From Luteibacter yeojuensis (GTDB taxonomy: Bacteria; Pseudomonadota; Gammaproteobacteria; Xanthomonadales; Rhodanobacteraceae), in contig NZ_JAAQTL010000001.1 in assembly GCF_011742875.1 (NCBI RefSeq), forward strand, positions 744,001-808,000: a stretch of DNA of 64,000 nucleotides, written 5' to 3'. The translations under genes were made by a program, and so were the position numbers. Below, piece after piece: positions 55,251-64,000 of this stretch. Below the pieces are notes generated by a model. That model was not told where the DNA came from. It was given only the letters and a program-made list of their open reading frames with translations, and did not search any database. The first letter of the stretch is position 1, and every line of letters starts with the position of its first letter.

Positions 55251-55931
55251 GTGGCCGACGAAACCGACTTCATGGACCTGTACGGCAAGCTGCGCCTGGA
55301 GCCGGGCTGCTCGCTCGAGGACTTCAAGCGCGCGTATCGCCGCAACGTGGCGATGTGGCATCCCGACCGCCGTCGCGGCTCGCGCGCGGACCAGCTTGCC
55401 GCGGCGCGGCTGCAACGGCTCACGGCGCAATACGGCGCGGCGATGGATTTCCATCGCCGGCACGGACGGTTGCCCGGCGCACCGTTGCCGGTGCGCAGGA
55501 CGGAAGGGGCGCTGACGGAGCCCGGCATCGCCGAGGCTCTGGAACCCGCGATCCCCGCACCCAAGCCCGCAGCGGCATCGCCGATACGCGCGGGATATAC
55601 CGGCCATGCCAGGCGTTGGTGGCTCGTGGCGATGGCGGCGGGTGCGGCCATCCTCGCCTGGTCGTCATGGCCGGCCGACCCGGCACCGGAAGCCGAGGCC
55701 CGTCCGGTCTCCGCACCGTCCATGGAGCGGGAGACGCCGCCCGCGCCCGTGCTTGCCCTCGGCATGACGCCGGAGGATGTGGTGGCCGTCGAAGGGGAGC
55801 CGACACGGCGCGGCGAGGAACGCTGGGAGTATGGCCCGTCGTGGATTCGCTTTGAACAGGGCGAGGTGGTCGACTGGTACAGCTCGCCGCTGCGCGTGCT
55901 CCACGTCGGCGCGACGCGGCCGGGGCGCTGA
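55251..55931 (+). CDS. J-domain membrane protein with SmpA-like C-terminal region
   Basis: 226 residues from GTG 55251 (AGGGGAG upstream). N-terminal J domain (about 5-68: YGKLRLEPGCSLEDFKRAYR then MWHPDRRRG with the HPD motif that stimulates DnaK), a Pro/Ala linker, one membrane helix (WWLVAMAAGAAILAWSSW, about 123-140), then a periplasmic part LALGMTPEDVVAVEGEPTRR ... WIRFEQGEVVDW that resembles the SmpA/OmlA or DUF2845-type fold. Likely recruits Hsp70 to the inner membrane; partner unknown. Confidence 0.8.
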   Translation: MADETDFMDLYGKLRLEPGCSLEDFKRAYRRNVAMWHPDRRRGSRADQLAAARLQRLTAQYGAAMDFHRRHGRLPGAPLPVRRTEGALTEPGIAEALEPAIPAPKPAAASPIRAGYTGHARRWWLVAMAAGAAILAWSSWPADPAPEAEARPVSAPSMERETPPAPVLALGMTPEDVVAVEGEPTRRGEERWEYGPSWIRFEQGEVVDWYSSPLRVLHVGATRPGR

Positions 55932-55945
55932 CCGACCCACCCATG

Positions 55946-55970
55946 CGACGTCGCTCCCGCGAAGGCGGGC
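55946..55970. repeat. Half copy of CCCGCGAAGGCGGG-type repeat
   Basis: CGTCGCTCCCGCGAAGGCGGG between convergent genes; CCCGC/GCGGG forms a short hairpin. It looks like a single arm of the repeat type seen in czcC and could help terminate transcription. Confidence 0.45.
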
Positions 55971-55995
55971 GCCCCGTGTCTTCCGGCGGACGCCC

Positions 55996-57396
55996 TCACC
56001 GTGCCCCGCGGCCGAACAGGACCACCTCCACCGTCTCGATCAGGATCACCATGTCGAGGAAGAGGTTGTGGTTCTTCACATAGAACAGGTCGTATTTCAG
56101 CTTTTCCGCCGCGTCCTCCTCGGAGGCGCCGTACGGATAACTTAGCTGCGCCCAGCCGGCCAGGCCGGGCTTGATGCTGTGGCGAAGGCTGTAGAAGCGG
56201 ATCTTGGTTTGCAGGTCGGATACGAACTGCGGACGCTCCGGCCGGGGTCCCACGATGCTCATGTCGCCGCGGATCACGTTCCATAGCTGTGGCAGCTCGT
56301 CGAAACGAAGCTTGCGGCAGATGCGTCCCACACGGGTCACCCGATCGTCGTTGCTGGAGGCCCAGCGCGCGACACCGTCCATTTCCGCATCGGTGCGCAT
56401 GCTGCGGAACTTGTAGAGCCAGAACGTCCGGCCGTGCTCGCCCACGCGCTCCTGGCGATACAGGATGGGCTGGCCGCGGCCGGATTCGAGGCGGATCGCC
56501 AGCGCCACGCCGAGCATGATCGGCCAGCAGAGCAGGGCGATCAGCGACGAGGCGGCGAGGTCGAAGCCGCGCTTGAGGAAGACGGCCAGCGGCGCGGCGT
56601 TGAAGCCGCCGGAGAAGACCAGCCACGACGGGTCGAGCATGGTCAGTTGCACGCGTCCCGCCTCGCGCTCCACGAAGGTCGTGAGGTCGGTGATCTGTAC
56701 GCCGAGCTGGCGACAGGCCAGCAGGTCGTCCATCGGCAGGCTGCCGCGGCGGTCGTCCACGCCGACGACGATTTCGTCCAGTTTCTCGCGCCGCGCGAGT
56801 TCGGCGAGCGAACCGGCCGGGATCACCAGCAGGTTCTCCGGGATGGCCACCGTTTCGTTGGGGCCGTGCACGTAGCCGAGCAGGCAGAAGCCGCGCCTGT
56901 CGGAACGGCGGCGCATGCGGTTGTGGATTTGCGCGGCACGCTCGCCGGCACCCAGCACGAGCACGCGGCGCTTCAGCGATTCCATTTCCACCAGGCGCAT
57001 GAACAGCGCACGGAAGCCGGCGGTGGCGATGAACGCGATGACAAGCGCCATGCCCAGCACGCCGCGGCCGACATACGCCTGGGGAACCACGTAGTAGCCC
57101 ACGACCAGGGCGAGGCCGCCGAGAGCGAAGGCGATGGCGTGGCGCGCGAGCTGGCCGCGCCAGCTCATGCGCAGCGTGGCGCGGTATTCGCCGAGTGCCG
57201 CCATGCTGAGGAAGATCACGATGGCGAACATCGTTGCCCTCGCCATCACGGAATGCGACGAGGCGGCGAGGTCTTCGGGCGAAGGAGCGAAACGGATCCA
57301 GGTGGCCGCGTTGAGCGAGGCGGCGAGAAGCAACAGTTCGCAGCTACCCAGCAGGGTGAGCCAGCGCACGATCGGCTGTCTGAACAGGCGGATCAT
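55996..57396 (-). CDS. EpsB-family (TIGR03013-like) undecaprenyl-phosphate sugar transferase
   Basis: 466 residues. Four or five N-terminal helices, a Rossmann-like CoA-binding-type middle (RRVLVLGAGERAAQIHNRMR), then a membrane hairpin and the bacterial sugar-transferase domain: FLKRGFDLAASSLIALLCWP, YRQERVGEHGRTFWLYKFRS, LRFDELPQLWNVIRGDMSIV GPRPERP and HSIKPGLAGWAQLSYPYG. It transfers sugar-1-phosphate to undecaprenyl phosphate and starts repeat-unit assembly. The TDLTTFVEREAGRV and SWLVFSGGF segments are typical of the exosortase-A-associated subfamily. Start ATG 57396. Confidence 0.9.
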   Translation of the reverse strand: MIRLFRQPIVRWLTLLGSCELLLLAASLNAATWIRFAPSPEDLAASSHSVMARATMFAIVIFLSMAALGEYRATLRMSWRGQLARHAIAFALGGLALVVGYYVVPQAYVGRGVLGMALVIAFIATAGFRALFMRLVEMESLKRRVLVLGAGERAAQIHNRMRRRSDRRGFCLLGYVHGPNETVAIPENLLVIPAGSLAELARREKLDEIVVGVDDRRGSLPMDDLLACRQLGVQITDLTTFVEREAGRVQLTMLDPSWLVFSGGFNAAPLAVFLKRGFDLAASSLIALLCWPIMLGVALAIRLESGRGQPILYRQERVGEHGRTFWLYKFRSMRTDAEMDGVARWASSNDDRVTRVGRICRKLRFDELPQLWNVIRGDMSIVGPRPERPQFVSDLQTKIRFYSLRHSIKPGLAGWAQLSYPYGASEEDAAEKLKYDLFYVKNHNLFLDMVILIETVEVVLFGRGAR

Positions 57397-57531
57397 CGGT
57401 CGTTCCCCTCGATGCACGCTTCCTGCCGCGTGCGGATATACCAAGGCTAGGTACCGTGGCGCGGTGTGTCGATTGCACTTCCGGTCGGCACACGGCTAGT
57501 CCGAATGGCTGTCTGTATCGATGGCGATACA

Positions 57532-57596
57532 TAGGGGAACCGGCCATGCCGGCCAGCGTGCCGCGAGTACCCATCGCCGCTGAAGCGGCTCCCACA
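57532..57596. repeat. Degenerate palindromic repeat
   Basis: TAGGGGAACCGGCCATGCCGG at the left and CATCGCCGCTGAAGCGGCTCCCACA at the right. Mixed-subtype copy in the 210-bp gap between the sugar transferase and the Sfp gene; the rest of the gap must hold the promoter of the sugar transferase. Confidence 0.6.
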
Positions 57597-57606
57597 AAAA
57601 CAGTGG

Positions 57607-58419
57607 CTACCGTGGTTGGGACAACAGGTGCAGGCGGATATCGCAGACGGCCGATGGCGCGGCCAGCGCGGCGATCCAGTGCTCCCCGCTGCGCAGGTTG
57701 CGCGTATGGCAAGGCGGATAGTGCAGGGCCGACGCGGGGGGCATCAGGGGATGGGTGGACGGAGCGGGCACCGTCGCCGGGTCGGTCAGCAGTCCCACGC
57801 CGAAAGCCTTCAGCAGCGCTTCCTTGCGGGTCCACAGCTCGAGCAGCGCGCGTGCCTTCCGCGCCGCGTCCAGCCTGGCCAGTTCGGCGCATTCCTCGCG
57901 GGTGCAGAACATCGGCATCAGGGCTTCCAGGTCGATGCGCGGCGGCCATTGCTCGATGTCCACGCCGACCGTGGCGGCGGGGCAGACCGTGAGCGCGACC
58001 AGATCGCCGCTGTGGCTGAGGCTGGTCGACAAGGCCGTGCCGGCGAGACGCGGCTGGCCGTCCGCCGTGGTCGCCAGCGGGACTTCGCGCGGATCGATGT
58101 CGAGGCACCTGCCCAGCGCCACGCGCCATGCGGCGTGGGCCAGTGTGTAGGTGTCGCGGTCGCGGCGGAAGCGGAAACGCGCCGCACGGGTAAGTTCGCG
58201 GCGATCGAGCAGGTGTGTTGCCTCGGCCATATGGGCGGTCATCGTGCGCGCTTCGAAGACGAGAACGCTGGCCTGGTCGGCGCGCGGCGCTTCGAAACCG
58301 GCGTTGCACAGGACGCCGGCAATCCCTGTAGGAGCCGCCATGGCGGCGAGGGCACGCTTGCCACTGTGGCGCAAGGTCTCCTCGCCGCCATGGCGGCTCC
58401 TGCAGGGGGCGGGCGTCAC
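57607..58419 (-). CDS. Sfp-type 4'-phosphopantetheinyl transferase
   Basis: 270 residues if started at GTG 58419, which overlaps the GMC gene (GTGA); 244 if started at ATG 58341. Core motifs: LSTSLSHSGDLVALTV, VGVDIEQWPPRIDLEAL (Mg-binding GVDIE) and LLELWTRKEALLKAFGVGL (WxxKEA). It attaches phosphopantetheine to ACP/PCP serines, and the megasynthases at 25.6-38.7 kb offer four such sites. Residues 4-31 are encoded by a palindromic repeat, so the N terminus is altered whichever start is used. Confidence 0.9.
   Translation of the reverse strand: MTPAPCRSRHGGEETLRHSGKRALAAMAAPTGIAGVLCNAGFEAPRADQASVLVFEARTMTAHMAEATHLLDRRELTRAARFRFRRDRDTYTLAHAAWRVALGRCLDIDPREVPLATTADGQPRLAGTALSTSLSHSGDLVALTVCPAATVGVDIEQWPPRIDLEALMPMFCTREECAELARLDAARKARALLELWTRKEALLKAFGVGLLTDPATVPAPSTHPLMPPASALHYPPCHTRNLRSGEHWIAALAAPSAVCDIRLHLLSQPR
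58325..58406. repeat. CATG-type palindromic repeat in Sfp 5' region
   Basis: Left arm CCTGTAGGAGCCGCCATGGC... (58325-58351) and right arm ending CATGGCGGCTCCTGCAGG (to 58406), spacer about 29 bp. Provides an ATG (58341 on the minus strand) that can serve as an alternative start for the Sfp gene. Confidence 0.85.
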
Positions 58420-60080
58420 GCGATGCCTCCGCTTGCGCTCAGCAACACGCGAAGCTGATCGGCGAGGCGCAGGCTGAGCGCCACGATGGTGAAGGTGGGG
58501 AAAGCCCAGCCACCCGTGGGGAACACCGAGCTGCCGGCGATGTGCAGGTTGGACATGCCGTGCACCTTGCCGTCGGGGTCTACCACACCGGTCGACGGGT
58601 CCGTCGACATGCGCGTCGTCCCCAGGTGGTGAGCGGTGCCGTGCACTTCCGGCGCGGCGTCGCCGATGGCCCACGCCGCGGGCTCGAAGCGTCCGTTGCA
58701 CGCCGCGGCCAGCCGTTCGCCCGCGATCATCGTCGTGGTCCGCCATGTGTGCCGGTCCAGGTCGTTGAGTCGCCAGTCGATCCGCACACGGCGGAGCCCG
58801 AGCGCATCCGTCCGGTCGCCGAGCGTCACGCGGCTGTCGCGCTGCGGCGCCTGTTCGAAGAAGCCCACCAGTTCCGCGCGGTCGCTGCGCACCGTCGGCC
58901 GGTCGGCGATCTTCTGCGCCAGCGCTTTCATGATGTCGCCCATGTGCAGTCCGAGCCGCATAGCGCTCACGACGAGGTTCTGCTGGGTCGCGACGGCCGC
59001 GTCTCCCGGGCCGTTCTGCAGGGCGGCACACAGACGCGCCTCGAGCAGCGTGGCTTCGTCGTGCCGGGGCGGCCGCAGCGCGGCGCGTACGTCGCGCAAG
59101 GCGCGAATGCCGCGCGGCACACGTCCTTCCACCGCGAACGGATGCACGCGGGCGTTGAGGGTGCGATGGGCACGCTGCGCGTCGAAAGACAGGCCGATCT
59201 CCGGCGAGAGCGGCGCGCGCGTCTTGCCGACGGTGCGTTCGTAAGGCCGGGTGAGCCGGTCGGGATCGTCCGAACGGACGCTGCCGATCGTGCCGCTGGG
59301 ATGGTCCATGAAATACCGGCCGACCAGATCGTGGTCGTTGCCGAGACCTGCCGGCGCCACGCTGTCGGAAAGGAGGAGGAGGCGGGCGTTCTCGATGCCG
59401 CCGGCCGCCAATACGTAATGACGCGCGGAGACCCGGCCGCGGCGGCCGTCCAGGCCCCCGATGCGGGCGCCGGTCACCGTCCTTGCCTCGGCCGTCGATT
59501 CGAGTTCCATGACGTTGGCATGGAGGAGCACGGTGATGTTCGGCGCCTGGTCCAGTGCCTCGCGGTATGCCTCGCCGAACATGATCGGGCTGCGCGCGAA
59601 AACGAAGTTTTCCAGCGCCTCGGGATCGAGGTCGAGCGGCCGGCGTGGCGGCGGACCGTCGAAGGCGCCGGGGCCGAAACCGTGTGCCGGATCGATGCGG
59701 CAGAACTCGCTTGCCCGTCGATACCAGGGCGCCAGGTCCGCGTAACGCAAGGGCCAGCCACTGTCCGGTACCCAATCCCGTGCCGACAGGTCGCCGTCGG
59801 AGAGAGGTATGCAGCCACCGCCCCATAAGGTGCAGCTGCCGCCGAACACGCGCATGCGCGACGTTCCCGCGTCGAGCGGAAGGTCGCCGGTCGAGTCGCC
59901 GTCGTAGAGCGACTGGCTTCGATCCTCGCCGGAGAGGCCGCCGCCTTCGATCAGGCACACCGTGATGGACGAGCCGATGAAGGTGCGGGCCATCGCGATA
60001 CCGGCCGGACCCGCGCCGACGATGCACAGGTCGGCCTGGATGTCGCCGGGGGCGGCCGGGTCGAGGTAGTCGAAGATCAC
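58416..60080 (-). CDS. GMC-family FAD-dependent oxidoreductase
   Basis: 554 residues. FAD-binding ADLCIVGAGPAGIAMARTFI at residue 16, SRMRVFGGSCTLWGGGC, RHYVLAAGGIENARLLL and the C-terminal catalytic region HHLGTTRMSTDPSTGVVDPD ... SNLHIAGSSVFPTGG with the active-site His. Members oxidise alcohols, often sugars or polyols. Its place between an Sfp gene (GTGA overlap) and UDP-sugar enzymes suggests oxidation of a glycan or peptide intermediate; substrate unknown. Confidence 0.87.
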   Translation of the reverse strand: MIFDYLDPAAPGDIQADLCIVGAGPAGIAMARTFIGSSITVCLIEGGGLSGEDRSQSLYDGDSTGDLPLDAGTSRMRVFGGSCTLWGGGCIPLSDGDLSARDWVPDSGWPLRYADLAPWYRRASEFCRIDPAHGFGPGAFDGPPPRRPLDLDPEALENFVFARSPIMFGEAYREALDQAPNITVLLHANVMELESTAEARTVTGARIGGLDGRRGRVSARHYVLAAGGIENARLLLLSDSVAPAGLGNDHDLVGRYFMDHPSGTIGSVRSDDPDRLTRPYERTVGKTRAPLSPEIGLSFDAQRAHRTLNARVHPFAVEGRVPRGIRALRDVRAALRPPRHDEATLLEARLCAALQNGPGDAAVATQQNLVVSAMRLGLHMGDIMKALAQKIADRPTVRSDRAELVGFFEQAPQRDSRVTLGDRTDALGLRRVRIDWRLNDLDRHTWRTTTMIAGERLAAACNGRFEPAAWAIGDAAPEVHGTAHHLGTTRMSTDPSTGVVDPDGKVHGMSNLHIAGSSVFPTGGWAFPTFTIVALSLRLADQLRVLLSASGGIA

Positions 60081-60113
60081 GACACGTCTCCGCGCGCGAA
60101 TGCGCTGTTCTTC

Positions 60114-61124
60114 TTATGCACGGTAGTATCCCCTGTACCAGTCCACGAAGCGGCCGACGCCTTCCTGCACGTCCACCTTCGGCGCATGGCCGGTAGCCTG
60201 GACGAGGGCCGAGACGTTGGCTTCGGTATCCGGGACGTCGCCCGGTTGCAGCGGCAGCATGTCCAGCCGCGCCGTCTTGCCGAGGCATCTCTCGAGCACT
60301 TCGATGTAACGGAGCAGTTCCACCGGCTTCTCGTTGCCGATGTTGAAGATCCGGTAAGGCGCCACGCCACTGGTGCCCGGATCGGGTCGTTCGCCCGACC
60401 AGTGCGGTTCCGGCGCGGGCACGTTTTCCAACGTGCCGAGCACACCGTCGACGATGTCGTCCACGTAGGTAAAACTGCGTTTGTGCCGGCCATGGTTGAA
60501 AACGCGAACCGGTTCGCCCGCGAGAATCGCCTTCGTGAACAGGAACAGGGCCATGTCGGGACGGCCCCAGGGCCCGTAGACGGTGAAGAACCGCAGGCCG
60601 GTGCAGGGCAGGCGGTACAGGTGGGCATAGGCATGCGCCATCTGTTCGTTGGCCTTCTTGGTGGCGGCGTAGAGGGTGAGCGGGTGTTCCGTCGGCTGGT
60701 GCTCCGAGAACGGCATGCGCGTGTTCGCGCCATAGACGGAGCTGGTGGAAGCGAACACGAGGTGCTCGACCCCTGTGTGGCGACAGCCTTCCAGCACATG
60801 CAGGAACCCGGTGACGTTGCTCGAGACATAGACGTGCGGGTTCTGGGCGGCATAGCGCACGCCCGCCTGCGCGGCGAGGTGTATCACGCGCCGTGGCCGG
60901 TGGGTGGCGAATACCTGTTCCATCGCCTCGCGGTCGGCCAGGTCCGCATGCACGTGCGTGTAACCGGGCTTGCCCTGGATGCGGGCCAGTCGCGCCTTCT
61001 TGAGTTCGACGTCGTAATAGTCGGAAAGATTGTCGAGGCCGACGACCTCCTCGCCACGCTCCAGCAGGCGGGTCGCCACGTGGTAGCCGATGAAGCCCGC
61101 GGTGCCGGTGACCAGGATCTTCAT
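60114..61124 (-). CDS. NAD-dependent UDP-uronate 4-epimerase
   Basis: 336 residues, extended SDR. NAD motif VTGTAGFIGYHVA, NLSDYYDVELKKARL typical of UDP-glucuronate epimerases, catalytic Thr/Ser in FASTSSVYG and YAATKKANE (YxxxK). Paired with the UDP-sugar dehydrogenase 13 bp upstream, it would turn UDP-GlcA or UDP-GlcNAcA into the galacto form for the exopolysaccharide. Confidence 0.88.
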   Translation of the reverse strand: MKILVTGTAGFIGYHVATRLLERGEEVVGLDNLSDYYDVELKKARLARIQGKPGYTHVHADLADREAMEQVFATHRPRRVIHLAAQAGVRYAAQNPHVYVSSNVTGFLHVLEGCRHTGVEHLVFASTSSVYGANTRMPFSEHQPTEHPLTLYAATKKANEQMAHAYAHLYRLPCTGLRFFTVYGPWGRPDMALFLFTKAILAGEPVRVFNHGRHKRSFTYVDDIVDGVLGTLENVPAPEPHWSGERPDPGTSGVAPYRIFNIGNEKPVELLRYIEVLERCLGKTARLDMLPLQPGDVPDTEANVSALVQATGHAPKVDVQEGVGRFVDWYRGYYRA

Positions 61125-61137
61125 ACGGCGTCCCGGG

Positions 61138-62523
<1,386 letters not shown>

Positions 62524-62535
62524 CCCTATGCATCG

Positions 62536-62555
62536 AAAAACCCCGCCTTGCGGGG
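62536..62555 (-). promoter_or_regulatory. Terminator-like hairpin in leader of UDP-sugar dehydrogenase
   Basis: On the minus strand CCCCGC-AAG-GCGGGG is followed by TTTTT (62536-62540), a textbook intrinsic terminator shape ending 13 bases before the GTG at 62523. No minus-strand gene lies upstream for it to terminate, so attenuation of the uronic-acid genes is plausible. Confidence 0.55.
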
Positions 62556-62756
62556 ACGACGAAAGCGTAGCAACGGGAGTCGAAATTGCCTGTATGGCTT
62601 ACGGAGGTGGACGAATGGCCGATACCGCGTAGTCGGAGCGCCTTGAGACCTCGAATGAGAACGTTTACAAGGGGTGCGCGCCGATATATGGTTCATCCGG
62701 CATCGTCCACGAACGTGGGCTATTTGATAGACAATAGCTGGGTACCTGGTCCATTC

Positions 62757-63407
62757 ATGTCCGCGCGATCCTACATCGGCTCTGTGCGCGTGGCCTTGCT
62801 GGACGATCATGCGCTCGTCCTCAAGGGGTTGATCGCGCATCTCGAGAAATCCCCGTCGATCACGATCGTCGGGAGCCATGCGAGCAGCCGTCCGTTCCGC
62901 GCCATGCTCGCCACCATGCCCGTCGACGTCGCCATCGTCGACTATTCCCTCGCGCTGGACGACATCGACGGCATCGCGCTCATCAAGCTGCTGCGCGCGT
63001 CCTATCCGAAAATGAAGATCCTGGTGATCTCCGCGCACGAGCAAGGCCTGGTCATCCACAGCCTCCGTCTGGCGGGTGCCGACGGGTTCGTGGCGAAGAG
63101 CCAGGAACCGGACGACGTGATCCGGGCGATCGACGCGGTGATGACGGGCCGGGAATACCTTCCACCGCGCGACGACGACAAGGGCGAGACGCCCGCGCTC
63201 GTGGCCTTGTCGCCGCGCGAATGGGAGGTGATCCGCCAGCTGCTCGAAGGACTGACGGTCGGTCAGATCGCGTCCCGCTCCGGTCGCAGCCTGAAAACGA
63301 TCAGCACGCAGAAGTCGGCCGCTTTCCGAAAACTACGGATTTCCTCAGACAACGAGCTTTACCTGCTCCGCGACTACATCCTCGCGTTGGACGGTGGCCC
63401 GGCGTGA
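62757..63407 (+). CDS. LuxR/NarL-family response regulator (BvgA/EvgA-like)
   Basis: 216 residues from ATG 62757; the open frame extends to 62586, but extra residues do not fit a receiver domain. Receiver: acidic pair Asp16/Asp17 (VALLDDHALV), phospho-acceptor Asp62 (VAIVDYSLA), VISAHE and the Lys in FVAKSQEP. C-terminal HTH: LSPREWEVIRQLLEGLTVGQ and SLKTISTQKSAAFRKL. Overlaps by GTGA the sensor gene that follows. Divergent from the uronic-acid genes, so it may regulate them (inference). Confidence 0.9.
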   Translation: MSARSYIGSVRVALLDDHALVLKGLIAHLEKSPSITIVGSHASSRPFRAMLATMPVDVAIVDYSLALDDIDGIALIKLLRASYPKMKILVISAHEQGLVIHSLRLAGADGFVAKSQEPDDVIRAIDAVMTGREYLPPRDDDKGETPALVALSPREWEVIRQLLEGLTVGQIASRSGRSLKTISTQKSAAFRKLRISSDNELYLLRDYILALDGGPA

Positions 63408-64000
63408 GGCGCCTGCTGGTCGTCGTCTTCGCGCTGTTCGCCCTGGCCGTCACCGCCGCGGAACCGCCGCGGCCCGATGCGGAGGCGCGCAAGCGCTGGA
63501 TCGCCGCGCACCCCACGCTGCGTATCGCGGTGGATCCGCAGCAGGGTTCGGAGATCAGCGGCAGCTGGGCCAATCCCCTGGTGAGCCAGTACCTCGAGCT
63601 GGTCTCGCGGCATACGGGATTGCGCTTCGTCACCGTGCGCACCAAGTCGTGGGAGGAGTCGGTCCGCGCGTTCAAGGAGAAACGCGTCGATATGCTGCCC
63701 TCGCTCAGCGACCGCTTGCTCGCCGCCGACGTCGGCGACGAGGCGCTGGTATCGAAGGCGTTCTACGTGGGCCGCACGGTCATCATCAGCCGCATGGTCG
63801 GTCCGGCGGAACTGGACATGCACGCGCTCGAAGGACGCACGGTGGCCTTCAAGGGCGGCGGGGTCTACGAGTCCTGGCTGCGCCGCGAACATCCGTCGAT
63901 CGCGCGGCTTCCGTTGGTCGACATGCACCAGGTACTGGCCGCCGTGGAGAGCGGCATCGCCGATGCCGGCATCGGCGTCGACGTGGCCTACCACCCGATG
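63404..64000 (+). CDS. Sensor protein with periplasmic solute-binding domain (partial)
   Basis: The first 199 residues are present; the gene runs off the window. GTG 63404 starts a signal peptide (RRLLVVVFALFALAVTA), then a PF00497-type venus-flytrap domain: HPTLRIAVDPQQGSEISGSW, VRAFKEKRVDMLPSLSDR, RTVAFKGGGVYESWLRRE, VESGIADAGIGVDVAY. With the BvgA/EvgA-like regulator this predicts a BvgS/EvgS-type hybrid histidine kinase. The kinase part itself is outside the window. Confidence 0.82.
   Translation, partial: MRRLLVVVFALFALAVTAAEPPRPDAEARKRWIAAHPTLRIAVDPQQGSEISGSWANPLVSQYLELVSRHTGLRFVTVRTKSWEESVRAFKEKRVDMLPSLSDRLLAADVGDEALVSKAFYVGRTVIISRMVGPAELDMHALEGRTVAFKGGGVYESWLRREHPSIARLPLVDMHQVLAAVESGIADAGIGVDVAYHPM

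Noticed and set aside
57607..60288. 893-residue reading that would fuse Sfp to upstream sequence
   Set aside because: The N-terminal two thirds are an out-of-frame reading of the GMC oxidoreductase, which has intact FAD motifs in its own frame.

Overview
This is a high-GC, densely packed chromosomal window. Gene content (ACR3/ArsH arsenic locus, czcCBA, an EpsB/TIGR03013-type exopolysaccharide initiator, many 4-bp ATGA/GTGA gene overlaps, abundant palindromic repeats of the GGAGCCGC-TATA-GCGGC type) fits a gammaproteobacterium of the Xanthomonadales, most likely Rhodanobacteraceae (Luteibacter/Dyella-like). The taxon is an inference from style and gene content; no rRNA, tRNA, CRISPR array, transposase or integrase was seen.

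Layout. 0-1.5 kb: two lower-GC genes of unknown function, one a lipoprotein. 1.5-4.5 kb: an arsenic locus with divergent arsH and arsR-arsC-acr3, plus a 5'-truncated remnant of an arsN-type acetyltransferase. 4.4-9.1 kb: housekeeping-type genes (CPBP membrane protease, SDR, MOSC protein, Na+/H+ antiporter, TIGR04325-like methyltransferase). 9.2-15.3 kb: czcCBA heavy-metal efflux behind a small Cys/His-rich protein, all on the minus strand.

15.4-38.7 kb is the centrepiece: eleven minus-strand genes, nearly all overlapping by 4-13 bp, in transcription order A-T-KS-AT-ACP-aminotransferase hybrid megasynthase, C-A-T-C-A*-T NRPS, GT2, polysaccharide deacetylase, O-antigen-ligase-like protein, CapK/PaaK-like adenylating enzyme, two GT4s, a second deacetylase, a third GT4 and an atypical deacetylase-like protein. 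The arrangement says that a short beta-amino-acid-containing peptide and a glycan are made from one transcript. The NRPS has no thioesterase and its last A domain has lost its core motifs, so release and loading of the last carrier are unexplained.

39-54 kb: an accessory block of secreted-looking or surface-type proteins: two Ig-like repeat proteins, a type V autotransporter, and four RCC1-like propeller proteins, three of which are clear tandem paralogues. 54.4-62.5 kb: a secreted protein, a J-domain membrane protein, then a second glycan block (EpsB-like sugar transferase, Sfp-type phosphopantetheinyl transferase, GMC oxidoreductase, UDP-uronate epimerase, UDP-sugar dehydrogenase). The Sfp enzyme can activate the carrier domains of the megasynthases, which ties the two blocks together. 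62.7 kb to the end: a BvgA/EvgA-like response regulator and the start of a sensor with a periplasmic solute-binding domain.

A recurring theme is a family of about 65-90-bp palindromic repeats that lie not only between genes but inside coding sequences (czcC, a glycosyltransferase, both megasynthases, the Sfp gene) and that supply stop codons to two genes.
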